Source of the DNA: Roseiarcus sp963765375
GTDB lineage: Bacteria > Pseudomonadota > Alphaproteobacteria > Rhizobiales > Beijerinckiaceae
Length of the DNA: 64,000 nt
Reading direction: 5' to 3'
Assembly: GCA_963765375.1 (NCBI GenBank)
Contig: CAVXVZ010000003.1
Location: forward strand, 62,001-126,000
Shown here piece by piece: positions 7,841 through 14,890 of this stretch; positions within the stretch are counted from its first letter, which is position 1; each line of letters starts with the position of its first letter. The translations under genes were made by a program, and so were the position numbers. The notes beneath the pieces are model-generated. The model saw only the letters and a program-made list of their open reading frames with translations, was not told where the DNA came from and ran no database searches.

Positions 7841-8734
7841 TCAGCCGGAGACGCGCAATCGTTCGAGATCGGCGATCAGCGTAGGCCCGGCCGGCTCCCA
7901 TTTGAGTGTCTTGCGCGTTTGCTCGCTCGAGGCGGGCATGTCGAGCGAGGCGAACATCGCAAGCCAGCCAAAATAGGCTTGGGCCTCCTGCGGCGCGATG
8001 GAATTGACCGGCAGTTTCAGGCGCCGCCCGATGGCCTCGGCAATATCGCGCATCGGCACGCCTTCCTCCGCCACCGCGTGATATTTCGCGTTCGGCTCGG
8101 CCCTTTCGATCGCGAGCCGGTAGAGGCGGGCGACGTCGAGAACATGGGCCGCCGGCCAGCGATTGGCGCCGTCGCCGATGTAAACGCACGCGCCCTTTTC
8201 GCGATACATCGCGATCGCCGGAGTAATGAGACCCTGGGTGACCGGGTCGTGGACTTGCGGAAGCCGCACCACGGTCACGCTGACCCCGTCCGCGGCGACG
8301 GAAGCGGCTGCTTCCTCGGAGGCCGCGCGGGGGTGGGTGTTGGAGCTGACGGTCGCGTTGTCCTCCCTGGCCGGCTCTCCGGGCGCGGTGTTGGCGATTC
8401 CGGTCCCGGAGGTCACCACCAGCGGCCGGCCCGAGCCGGCGAGAACGGAGCCGAGCGCCTTGATGACGGCTCGATCGTCCTCGCAGTTCTGGACGAAGCG
8501 CGAGAAGTCGTGGTTGAACGCCAGATGGATGACGCCGTCCGACCGGGCGGCGCCGTCCTTCAGGCTGTCCGGGTCCGCGATCGATCCCCGATAGACCTCG
8601 GCCCCGGCGGCGGCCAAAGCCGGCGCCTTGTCGTCGGAACGGCAGAGGCCGATCACCTGATGGCCCGCCGCGATCAACTCCTTGACCACGTTCGAGCCGA
8701 TGTTTCCAGTGGCGCCGGTGACAAATACACGCAT
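7841..8734 (-). CDS. NAD(P)-dependent epimerase/NmrA-like reductase
   Basis: A 297-aa extended/atypical short-chain dehydrogenase. The Rossmann dinucleotide motif VTGATGNIG sits at residues 5-13, followed by the second-strand basic residue in GLCRSDDK. No YxxxK is obvious in the middle of the protein, which is common in NmrA-like and atypical SDRs, so it may reduce a substrate weakly or act as a redox sensor. It is divergently transcribed from an MmyB-type regulator across a 93-bp gap containing a hairpin and promoter-like elements. That arrangement is the usual one for MmyB regulators that control an adjacent reductase. Confidence 0.85.
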   Translation of the reverse strand: MRVFVTGATGNIGSNVVKELIAAGHQVIGLCRSDDKAPALAAAGAEVYRGSIADPDSLKDGAARSDGVIHLAFNHDFSRFVQNCEDDRAVIKALGSVLAGSGRPLVVTSGTGIANTAPGEPAREDNATVSSNTHPRAASEEAAASVAADGVSVTVVRLPQVHDPVTQGLITPAIAMYREKGACVYIGDGANRWPAAHVLDVARLYRLAIERAEPNAKYHAVAEEGVPMRDIAEAIGRRLKLPVNSIAPQEAQAYFGWLAMFASLDMPASSEQTRKTLKWEPAGPTLIADLERLRVSG

Positions 8735-8741
8735 GGGACAG

Positions 8742-8763
8742 GTCTCCAAATTTCGTTGGAGAC
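8742..8763 (-). promoter_or_regulatory. Inverted repeat over the ribosome binding site of the reductase gene
   Basis: GTCTCCAA (8742-8749) and TTGGAGAC (8756-8763) form a perfect 8-bp inverted repeat with a 6-bp loop. In the transcript of the reductase gene, the GGAGA of the 3' arm lies eight bases before the ATG and is the best ribosome binding site. The element could be an operator for the divergent regulator, or an RNA hairpin that hides the ribosome binding site. The sequence shows the symmetry; the role is inferred. Confidence 0.55.
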
Positions 8764-8809
8764 AAACTTGCGCTCCTCGGCTATTGTAGTAAAGTAGTGA
8801 TGTTATCGT

Positions 8810-8815
8810 ATTATA
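8810..8815 (-). promoter_or_regulatory. Candidate -10 box (TATAAT) for the reductase gene
   Basis: A perfect TATAAT on the minus strand, 76 bp before the reductase start, in an AT-rich patch (8783-8820) of otherwise GC-rich DNA. No convincing TTGACA lies 16-18 bp upstream. An activator or extended -10 recognition may be involved, or the match may be chance. Confidence 0.35.
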
Positions 8816-8827
8816 ACGGCTAACAGG

Positions 8828-9656
8828 ATGAGCGGACCCGTTGCACACGAGAACCGGCTCGGCGGCTACCTGAAGGATCGCCGCACGAAGCTCGATCCGG
8901 CCTCGTTCGGCCTGCCTGCGGGGCGTCGCCGGACGCCCGGCCTCCGGCGCGAGGAAGTGGCGCAGCGCGCCAACATCAGCCCGACCTGGTATACTTGGCT
9001 TGAGCAGGGGCGGGGCGGCGCGCCTTCGGCCGAGGTGCTCGACCGCATTTCGCGCGCTCTCATGCTGACGGATGTGGAGCGGGAGCACCTGTTCCTGGTC
9101 GGCCTGGGCCGGCCGCCCGAGGCCCGCTACGACGCGGCGCGAGGCGTCACCCCGCGGCTGCAGCGCGTCCTCGATGCGCTGGATCCCAGCCCCGCCGTGA
9201 TCAGGACCGCGATATGGGACGTCGTGGCCTGGAATCGGGCCGCGACGGTCATGCTCATGGACTATGGATCGCTGCCGCCGGAAGAGCGCAACATCCTGCG
9301 CTTCTTCTTCCTCGAACTCGCGCGCACGCGTTGCGCAATACGACTGGGAAAGCGTGGCCCGGTTCGTGCTGGGGGCGTTCAGGGTGGACGCGGCCCGCGC
9401 CGGCGCCGCGGCCGAGGTCGAGCCTCTCGTCGAAGAGCTCTGCCGGCTCAGTCCCGAGTTCAAGGCGATGTGGCGCGACAACGACGTCAGCGGCCACCAT
9501 GGCGAGGCCGTCAAGCACATACGGCACCCGGCGCTCGGCGAGCTCGCCTTCGAATATTCGGCGTTCGCGGTCGATGGACGAACGGACCTCACCATGGTGG
9601 TCTACAATCCGGCGACGCCGGAGGACGCGGAACGGATCAAGTCATTGCTTGCCTGA
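8828..9656 (+). pseudogene. MmyB-type HTH transcriptional regulator, broken by a one-base frameshift
   Basis: The first about 165 codons encode an XRE-type helix-turn-helix (LRREEVAQRANISPTWYTWL, residues about 39-58) followed by the start of the MmyB-like ligand-binding domain (AVIRTAIWDVVAWNRAATVM). Near 9320-9345 the frame changes: the expected continuation (RVAQYDWESVARFVLGAF) is in the next frame and runs to a TGA at 9656. One extra base restores a normal 275-aa protein. Family members usually sit beside and regulate a divergent SDR or oxidoreductase, as here. Either this copy is inactivated or the base is an assembly error. If read as is, the protein ends in unrelated residues at 9781, overlapping the next gene start. 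Confidence 0.85.
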
Positions 9657-9777
9657 CTCGAAGCTTGATCGGCAGGCGGGCGCCCACATGGCCGCTTTTG
9701 CGGGAGCCGGTCCGCCCTCAGGAAGGCCGCGGGGCCGAATCCGCACAGATCGGGCCTGGCGGGAAAGGACGAGATCC

Positions 9778-10488
9778 ATGAATGGAATTCGCGCCCTCCT
9801 CTTCGATACATTCGGCACGCTCGTCGATTGGCGAGGCGGCATGATCGCGCATCTCGCTTCGTGGGGAGAGGCGCAGGGCATTCGGGCCGATTGGCCGGGC
9901 CTTGTCGATGCCTGGCGGGCGGATTATCCGCCCTCCCTCGACCGCGTTCGCAGGGGCGAGCGGGCGTGGGCTAATCTCGACGTGCTGCACCGCGAGTCGT
10001 TCGAAGGTCTAGCGGCAAAATTCGGCGTTCCTGCGCAGAGCGAAGAGAGTTTGAACGCGCTCGCGCAATTCTGGCACGAGTTGCCGGCATGGCCGGATGT
10101 CGTTGGCGGGCTCGCTCGGTTGAAGCCCCGGTACATGATCGCCCCCTTGTCGAACGGACATGTGGCGCTTCTCGTATCCCTGTCCAAATCGCTCCGGCTG
10201 CCGTGGGACATGGTCTTCGGCGCCGATCTCTTCCGGCATTACAAGCCCGATCCGGAGACCTATCTCGGCGCGGCGTCGCTTTTCGGCTGCGCGCCGAACG
10301 AGGCGATCATGGTCGCCTCCCACCCGTCCGACCTCGCCGGGGCGGCTCGCTATGGTCTCCGCACTTGCCATGTGTCCCGGAAGCTCGAATACGGCGGGGG
10401 CCGGATCGTCGAGCCCGCTCCGGCGCCGGGAACCTTCGACCTGATGGTCGGCGGCGTCGACGAACTGGCGGACTTGCTGCTGGGCTGA
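9778..10488 (+). CDS. Type II haloacid dehalogenase (HAD superfamily)
   Basis: A 236-aa cytoplasmic hydrolase. HAD motif I is LLFDTFGTLVDW, with the nucleophilic Asp at residue 10 (D-x-F-G-T-L is typical of L-2-haloacid dehalogenases). Motif II is PLSNGH and the motif III Lys is in FRHYKPDPETYLG. Motif IV is usually an acidic pair; here it reads MVASHPSDLAGAARYGL, with His-Pro-Ser-Asp, matching the type II dehalogenase pattern. It likely releases halide from a short 2-haloacid, or acts on a related small acid. The ATG at 9778 is preceded by GGAAAGGACGAG. Confidence 0.88.
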   Translation: MNGIRALLFDTFGTLVDWRGGMIAHLASWGEAQGIRADWPGLVDAWRADYPPSLDRVRRGERAWANLDVLHRESFEGLAAKFGVPAQSEESLNALAQFWHELPAWPDVVGGLARLKPRYMIAPLSNGHVALLVSLSKSLRLPWDMVFGADLFRHYKPDPETYLGAASLFGCAPNEAIMVASHPSDLAGAARYGLRTCHVSRKLEYGGGRIVEPAPAPGTFDLMVGGVDELADLLLG

Positions 10489-10658
10489 GCGGCGCAGGTT
10501 GGACCGAAGCGCCGCCGAGGGGTCAGAAAAAAGAGGCCGGTCTGGCTTGTCTAGTTAAAATGAAACTGGTGCTCACAAGTAGTCGTACTATCATGAGAGC
10601 AGTCGATCATTCGGGATCGGCTCCGAGATCGACTGCGATTAATCGCGGGAGGTCCGTC

Positions 10659-10985
10659 ATGAGATATGGATTATCATCTATCCTGGCGGTGTTGACGATT
10701 GGCGCCTTCGCCAGCGTCACGCCTGCGTCCGCGGGAAACTCTGGCGACGCCAATTGGATGTGGGAACAGGCTCAGACCCATCCAAACGAAATGAACCAGG
10801 ACCCCGACTACCATTCGAACTTTACTTCCGAAGGAGAAGTCTACCCTCCAGGGGTCATCTCGGGCGGGCACTTTGTGAGGTCGCGCTCGGCGAACGCTGC
10901 ACCGCTTGCCTTGCTAATCCCGAATTGCCGGACGTTCCGAACGGACTATGGCGGGTGGTGGTTCACGGAGTGCGGTCCGCAATAA
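10659..10985 (+). CDS. Small secreted protein of unknown function
   Basis: A 108-aa protein with a signal peptide (YGLSSILAVLTIGAFASV, cleavage near ASAGNSG). The mature part is rich in Trp, Asn, Asp and aromatic residues and has two cysteines near the C-terminus (IPNCRTF and FTECGPQ) that could form a disulfide. No family is recognised. The ATG at 10659 follows GGGAGG. The upstream 170 bp has lower GC than its surroundings, and the gene may be recently acquired. It faces the NRAMP gene convergently. Confidence 0.6.
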   Translation: MRYGLSSILAVLTIGAFASVTPASAGNSGDANWMWEQAQTHPNEMNQDPDYHSNFTSEGEVYPPGVISGGHFVRSRSANAAPLALLIPNCRTFRTDYGGWWFTECGPQ

Positions 10986-11010
10986 CGCCGGGCAAGATTT
11001 CGACATCTCC

Positions 11011-11034
11011 GCCGTCTGCGCCAAAGCGGACGGC
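11011..11034 (+). terminator. Hairpin after the small secreted protein gene
   Basis: A 9-bp stem, GCCGTCTGC / GCGGACGGC with one wobble pair, around a 6-base loop, 25 bp after the stop codon. There is no T-run after it, so it is a weak or factor-assisted terminator at best. It also lies in the space between two convergent genes. Confidence 0.35.
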
Positions 11035-11190
11035 GCGCTGTTACGTTCGTTCTAACTCGTCATCGGCGGGAAGCAAACGCTCACAAGTTTGAAAGACGCT
11101 TTCCCAGAAGCCGATCCTGCGCCCACGCCTGCCCCGCCCGCCGAGACCACCCAGCGGATTGGGAGATCCATTCGGCCGTTGCGCGCAGCC

Positions 11191-12510
11191 TCAGTCGCCC
11201 CAGGTCGCAAACATGCCGATCGCGGCCGCCGCCATGACGACAGTCGCCAGCCAGCCGACAGCCTTCAGGACGGGGCCGAGCGTGAACTGGCGCATGACAG
11301 CCTGGCGCGTACTCAAGTGCATGATCATGATCATGATCGGCACGGCCGCGACGCCATTGATGACCGCGCTCCAGAAAAGCGCCTTGATCGGATCGAGCGG
11401 ACTGAAGTTTAGGAAGGCCCCGATCAGCGTCGCCGCGGCGATCGCGCCGTAGAACGCCTTGGCGCGTCCCGGCTTCTGCGACAGTCCGATCCTCCAGCGC
11501 AGCGCTTCGCCGACGGCATAAGCGGCGCTGCCGGCGAGCACCGGCACCGCAAGCATCCCGGTCCCGACGATGCCGAGCGCAAACACGACGAACGCGAATT
11601 CGCCGGCGATCGGCCGCAACGCCTCAGCCGCCTGCGAGGAGGTTTGAATGTCCTTTATTCCATGGGCGTTCAATGTCGCGGCGGTCGTCAACATGATGAA
11701 GAGCGCGATGATATTCGAGATCCCCATGCCGACCAGCGTGTCGAGCCGGATGCGCGCGAGTTGGCTTGGGGCCTGCTCGGGAGCCTTGACGAGAGGTTTC
11801 GCCTGGGAGTCCTCTTTCTCGTCCTCGACCTCCTCCGAGGCCTGCCAGAAGAAAAGATAGGGGCTGATCGTCGTGCCGAATACGGCGACCACGACGGTCA
11901 AATAGGCGCCCGAGAATTGGAGATGAGGCAAAACGAGATCGCGCGCCACCGTGAGCCAGGGGACGCCGACCACAAACACCGTCGCCACATAAGCGAAGAG
12001 CGACAGGGTCAGCCAACGCAGGACCGAAGCATAACGGGCGTAGCTCGTGAACACTTCGAGCAGGACGGTCAGGATCGCAAAACCGCCGACGTAGAGAGCG
12101 GCCGGGCCCGGGACGAACAGGCCCAGGGCCGCCGCCATCGCGCCAAGATCCGCGCCAAGATTGATCGTGTTGGCGACGAGCAGGAGGCCGACCAGCGCAT
12201 AAAGCACGGGGGCCGGATAGTGACGGCGCATATTTTCGGCGAGGCCACGCCCGGTGACCCGCCCGACCCGGGCGCTGATCATCTGGATGGCGCACATCAA
12301 CGGATAGGTCAGCAAAAGCGTCCAGCCCAGCGCATAGCCGAATTGCGCCCCGGCCTGAGAATAGGTGGCGATACCGCTTGGATCGTCGTCCGAGGCGCCG
12401 GTGATCAAGCCGGGGCCCAGGACGTCCTTCAGTTTCGGCCCGTCGGACGATTTGATTGCGGCGGGCGGCGAAGACCGCGCGACTTCCGTACTCAGGGTGA
12501 AGCCCTCCAT
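11191..12510 (-). CDS. NRAMP-family divalent metal transporter, variant motifs
   Basis: A 439-aa inner-membrane carrier with about eleven hydrophobic segments. The family's TM1 signature appears as DDDPSGIATYSQAG: the Asp-Pro is kept, but the canonical DPGN becomes DPSG. In TM6 the canonical Met-Pro-His is replaced by GTTISPYLFFW. Those two motifs coordinate the metal in MntH/NRAMP proteins, and the Met confers selectivity for manganese and iron. Loss of Met suggests different selectivity, perhaps magnesium as in NRAMP-related transporters, but that is inference. Start at 12510 gives a 35-residue polar N-terminus before TM1. Confidence 0.85.
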   Translation of the reverse strand: MEGFTLSTEVARSSPPAAIKSSDGPKLKDVLGPGLITGASDDDPSGIATYSQAGAQFGYALGWTLLLTYPLMCAIQMISARVGRVTGRGLAENMRRHYPAPVLYALVGLLLVANTINLGADLGAMAAALGLFVPGPAALYVGGFAILTVLLEVFTSYARYASVLRWLTLSLFAYVATVFVVGVPWLTVARDLVLPHLQFSGAYLTVVVAVFGTTISPYLFFWQASEEVEDEKEDSQAKPLVKAPEQAPSQLARIRLDTLVGMGISNIIALFIMLTTAATLNAHGIKDIQTSSQAAEALRPIAGEFAFVVFALGIVGTGMLAVPVLAGSAAYAVGEALRWRIGLSQKPGRAKAFYGAIAAATLIGAFLNFSPLDPIKALFWSAVINGVAAVPIMIMIMHLSTRQAVMRQFTLGPVLKAVGWLATVVMAAAAIGMFATWGD

Positions 12511-12703
12511 CCCGCAAGCTCAACCCCGACGCCGTGGCTTTGTTCCACGTGGCAACGCCGGACGCCTCGTCGAGCCGTCCAAGCCACAGATTTTGCGCGA
12601 ACTGGCGTTATGACTGGATCCAGGGATGCACGGGGCAGTCGCGCCGAGACGAGATTGCGTTTCATCAATGCGGATCGCGCGTCGCCACGCCATCATTTTT
12701 CAA

Positions 12704-12863
12704 AGGCGTTTCGGCTCGTTCGCCCGCTCCGTCCGGATTCCCGACGCCGTCGACGCCGACAAGATCGAGGCCAGCTTCAAGAACGGCGTTCTCAAAAGTG
12801 ATGCTGCCGAAGAAGCCGGAAGCCCGGAAGCCGGTCAAGAAGATCGAGGTCAAGGGCGGCTGA
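12704..12863 (+). pseudogene. Truncated, frameshifted hsp20 (alpha-crystallin) fragment
   Basis: The plus strand reads QRRFGSFARSVRIPDAV then ADKIEASFKNGVL, the central and C-terminal part of a bacterial small heat-shock protein. At a run of four A's (12794-12797) the frame slips by one extra base; the next frame continues LPKKPEARKPVKKIEV to a TGA at 12863. About 55 residues remain of the usual about 150, and the N-terminal part is absent because only 190 bp separate it from the NRAMP gene. It is a gene remnant, not a functional chaperone. Confidence 0.8.
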
Positions 12864-12883
12864 GGCGCTCGCCCTCACCCCAG

Positions 12884-12915
12884 CCCCTCTCCCGTTTGCG
12901 GGAGAGGGGGTTTTT
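12884..12915. terminator. Strong intrinsic terminator
   Basis: An 11-bp perfect stem (CCCCTCTCCCG, 12884-12894, with its complement at 12899-12909), a TTTG loop, then GTTTTT. It sits right after the hsp20 remnant and 20 bp from the end of the convergent Gly-rich gene, so it may serve both. The stem sequence recurs in the repeat at 5120-5160, so the terminator seems to belong to the dispersed palindromic repeat family. Confidence 0.75.
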
Positions 12916-12929
12916 CTTGTAGCCGCTGC

Positions 12930-13574
12930 TTATGGGCACACGTCCCAGAAGCCCTGCTGGCGGGTCGGATCGGTGTAGTACCAGCAAAGGCCAGCCGCAG
13001 GAGGCGGCCCGGCCCATGTGGCCGCCGCCGCGCTTATGAAGCCGATCGCCGCTCCGGCCGCGATCGCGCCGCCCGGCCCCCAGCGATACCCGGGCCGTCC
13101 GGCCCAGGCGCCGCCGCGCCAGCCGTAGCCGGTGCGGACGTTCACGTTGCGATTGACGTTCCGGTTCACGTTGCGGTTCACGTTGCGATTGACGTTGCGA
13201 TTGACGTTGCGGTTGACGTTGCGGTTCACGCTGCGGTTGACGTTTCCGTGGTGGACGGTTCCCCGCCCAGCGTATCCTCCGCCCGGCCGATGCATTCCGC
13301 CGCGGTTCATGCCGCCATGCATGCCGCCGCGGTGCATCCCGCCGCCGCCCCGGTGCATCCCGCCGCCGCCCCGGTGCATCCCGCCGCCGCCGCGGTGCAT
13401 CCCGCCTCCGCCATGGCGATGGCCGCCGCCGCGAACCTGGGTGATCCATCCGTCATCGAGATGCGTCGCCGAATTCCCCGCGGAGAAGACCTCGATCGCC
13501 TCCGCTTGCGGCGCGGCGAACGCGCTGAGCGTCACGACGACGAGCGCGCGTTTGATGAAATCGAGCCGTCTCAT
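12930..13574 (-). CDS. Secreted repeat protein with C-terminal YYTDP motif, paralogue 2
   Basis: A 214-aa exported protein. It has a signal peptide (about 1-26, VVVTLSAFAAPQAEA), a region of five MHRGG(GG) units (about 57-95), a tail of eight NVNR-type tetrapeptides (about 112-148), and a Gly/Ala hydrophobic stretch (GPGGAIAAGAAIG). It ends with LCWYYTDPTRQQGFWDVC. The hydrophobic stretch and end match the gene at 5183-5659, so they are paralogues with different repeat regions. Start at 13574 follows GGGGAGGAAAGG. Its role is unknown; repeat number probably varies among strains. Confidence 0.75.
   Translation of the reverse strand: MRRLDFIKRALVVVTLSAFAAPQAEAIEVFSAGNSATHLDDGWITQVRGGGHRHGGGGMHRGGGGMHRGGGGMHRGGGGMHRGGMHGGMNRGGMHRPGGGYAGRGTVHHGNVNRSVNRNVNRNVNRNVNRNVNRNVNRNVNRNVNVRTGYGWRGGAWAGRPGYRWGPGGAIAAGAAIGFISAAAATWAGPPPAAGLCWYYTDPTRQQGFWDVCP
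13138..13245. repeat. Tandem 12-bp repeats coding for VNRN
   Basis: About nine near-identical 12-bp units (CGTTGCGGTTCA / CGTTGCGATTGA variants) lie within the coding region of the secreted protein at 12930-13574. The unit length keeps the frame, so copy-number changes would only lengthen or shorten the Asn-Val-Asn-Arg tract. A second set of about 21-bp units (CCGCCGCCGCGGTGCAT type) at about 13315-13420 encodes the MHRGGGG repeats. Confidence 0.85.
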
Positions 13575-13762
13575 GGCCTTTCCTCCCCTTACCGCGATAC
13601 GCCGCCTTCATTCACATAAGGCAGCCGCTGATGGACATATGTTAACCGCTTGAGATTCCCGGTGCGAGTCCCGGCTCGTGATCCATCCTCCCACGCGCCG
13701 CGTAACGGATATCGCCGCCGTAACGAAATGGATATGACCAAAAGCGGGATCGGGAGCAGAGA

Positions 13763-14152
13763 ATGTGGAGCAGGAGATCGTTTCTGAGCCTCGTCGGCGC
13801 GGCCCCGGCGGCGGTGGCCATTCCGGCGCTGGCGTTCGAGTTCAAGCCTTACGATCCCGCCGCGGTTGAGAAGGCGATTGAATCCGGCAAGCCGGTCATC
13901 GTCCATGTCCGCGCATGGTGGTGCCTGCAGTGCCATGCCCAGGCCGCCATCCTCGACAGCCTGAAAAGCGACCCGGCCTATGATGGCGCGAGCTTCTTCC
14001 TGGTCGACTACGACAAGCAGAAGGACGTGGTGGCGAAGCTCGATTGCCCCCGCGCCACGCTCATCGCCTACAGGGGCGGCAAGGAAGTCAAGCGCATGTC
14101 CTGGGAAACCTCGCGGGACGCGGTCGTCGGCGTCCTCAAGGCTGCATTGTGA
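13763..14152 (+). CDS. Exported thioredoxin-fold protein with WCLQC active site
   Basis: A 129-aa protein with a Tat-like signal (SRRSFLSLVG) followed by a thioredoxin fold (residues about 28-129). The redox motif is AWWCLQCHAQ, a Cys-x-x-Cys with Leu-Gln between, which differs from the usual Gly-Pro. The second conserved region, CPRATLIAYRGGKEV, would carry the cis-Pro loop, but the residue before Arg is Pro-poor. It probably works in the periplasm as a thiol-disulfide reductase receiving electrons from the membrane protein encoded next. The reading frames overlap by GTGA. RBS GGGAGCAGAG precedes the ATG. Confidence 0.82.
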   Translation: MWSRRSFLSLVGAAPAAVAIPALAFEFKPYDPAAVEKAIESGKPVIVHVRAWWCLQCHAQAAILDSLKSDPAYDGASFFLVDYDKQKDVVAKLDCPRATLIAYRGGKEVKRMSWETSRDAVVGVLKAAL

Positions 14153-14865
14153 ACCTCATCCTGACCTTGCCTCTCGCCCTCGCCGCCGGCATGCTGACGA
14201 TCCTGAGCCCCTGCGTGCTGCCGCTCGCGCCGATCGTGGTGGCGAGCGCCCGCGCCCGCGACCCGCGCGGTCCGGTCGCGCTTGGCTTGGGGCTCGCGGC
14301 GACCTTCGGAATCGTCGGCGGGGTTCTCGCCTCGTTCGGGGTCGAGTTCGGCGACTCGGCGCTGGCGCGAGCGGCCTCCGCGGTCATCATGATCGCGATC
14401 GGGGCGGTGTTGCTCGCGCCGGCGCTCGGCGAACGGTTCGAACGCCGGCTCGGTTTTGTCGGCCGCGCCGCCGATATCATGAGCGAGCGGCTGCCGAACG
14501 CCGGCCTCGCCGGCCAGGCGGCGGCCGGCGTCGTGCTGGCCTTCGCCTGGGCGCCCTGCGCCGGACCGATTCTCGGCGCGGCGCTCGTCCTCGCCGCCAA
14601 GGGCGGCTCGCTTGCGGCGGCGATTGCGACGATGACCGTCTACGCTCTCGGGGCCGCCGGCGCGCTGATCGGCTTGGGCTATGCGGCTGGCCGGGTCGCC
14701 TCGAAGGCGCGATTCGCCTGGGCGGGCGCCGGGGGCAGGCTCGCGCTCGGCGCGGCGTTCGTGGTCATCGGCGCCGCGGTTCTGACCGGCGTCGATCATC
14801 ACATCGAGGCGGTTCTCGTCGCCGCGATGCCCGATTGGCTGACCGCCTTCGCGACCTCGCTTTGA
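14149..14865 (+). CDS. CcdA/DsbD-type membrane thiol transporter
   Basis: A 238-aa integral membrane protein with six hydrophobic segments. It carries the family's two Cys-Pro/Pro-Cys helix features: LSPCVLPLAPI in TM1 and FAWAPCAGPILGA in TM4, one Cys in each half. These pairs carry electrons from cytoplasmic thioredoxin across the membrane. GTG start at 14149 overlaps the stop of the thioredoxin-like gene (GTGA), so the two are coupled and likely form a two-component reductant relay. The partner would be the exported WCLQC protein rather than cytochrome c maturation in general. Confidence 0.85.
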   Translation: MNLILTLPLALAAGMLTILSPCVLPLAPIVVASARARDPRGPVALGLGLAATFGIVGGVLASFGVEFGDSALARAASAVIMIAIGAVLLAPALGERFERRLGFVGRAADIMSERLPNAGLAGQAAAGVVLAFAWAPCAGPILGAALVLAAKGGSLAAAIATMTVYALGAAGALIGLGYAAGRVASKARFAWAGAGGRLALGAAFVVIGAAVLTGVDHHIEAVLVAAMPDWLTAFATSL

Positions 14866-14890
14866 CGAGGGGCGGGGGCGCCCGTTCGCG

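Noticed and set aside
7710..8765. Long open frame on the minus strand upstream of the beta-propeller gene
   Set aside because: It is a shadow of the reductase gene in another frame; the propeller signal peptide starts at 7709.
13138..13420. Regularly spaced repeats resembling a CRISPR array
   Set aside because: The repeats are contiguous 12-bp and about 21-bp units without spacers and are in frame with a secreted repeat protein.
13645..13690. GGTGCGAGTCCC looks like another tRNA T-arm
   Set aside because: The 5' half needed for a cloverleaf is missing; the sequence sits in an ordinary intergenic region.
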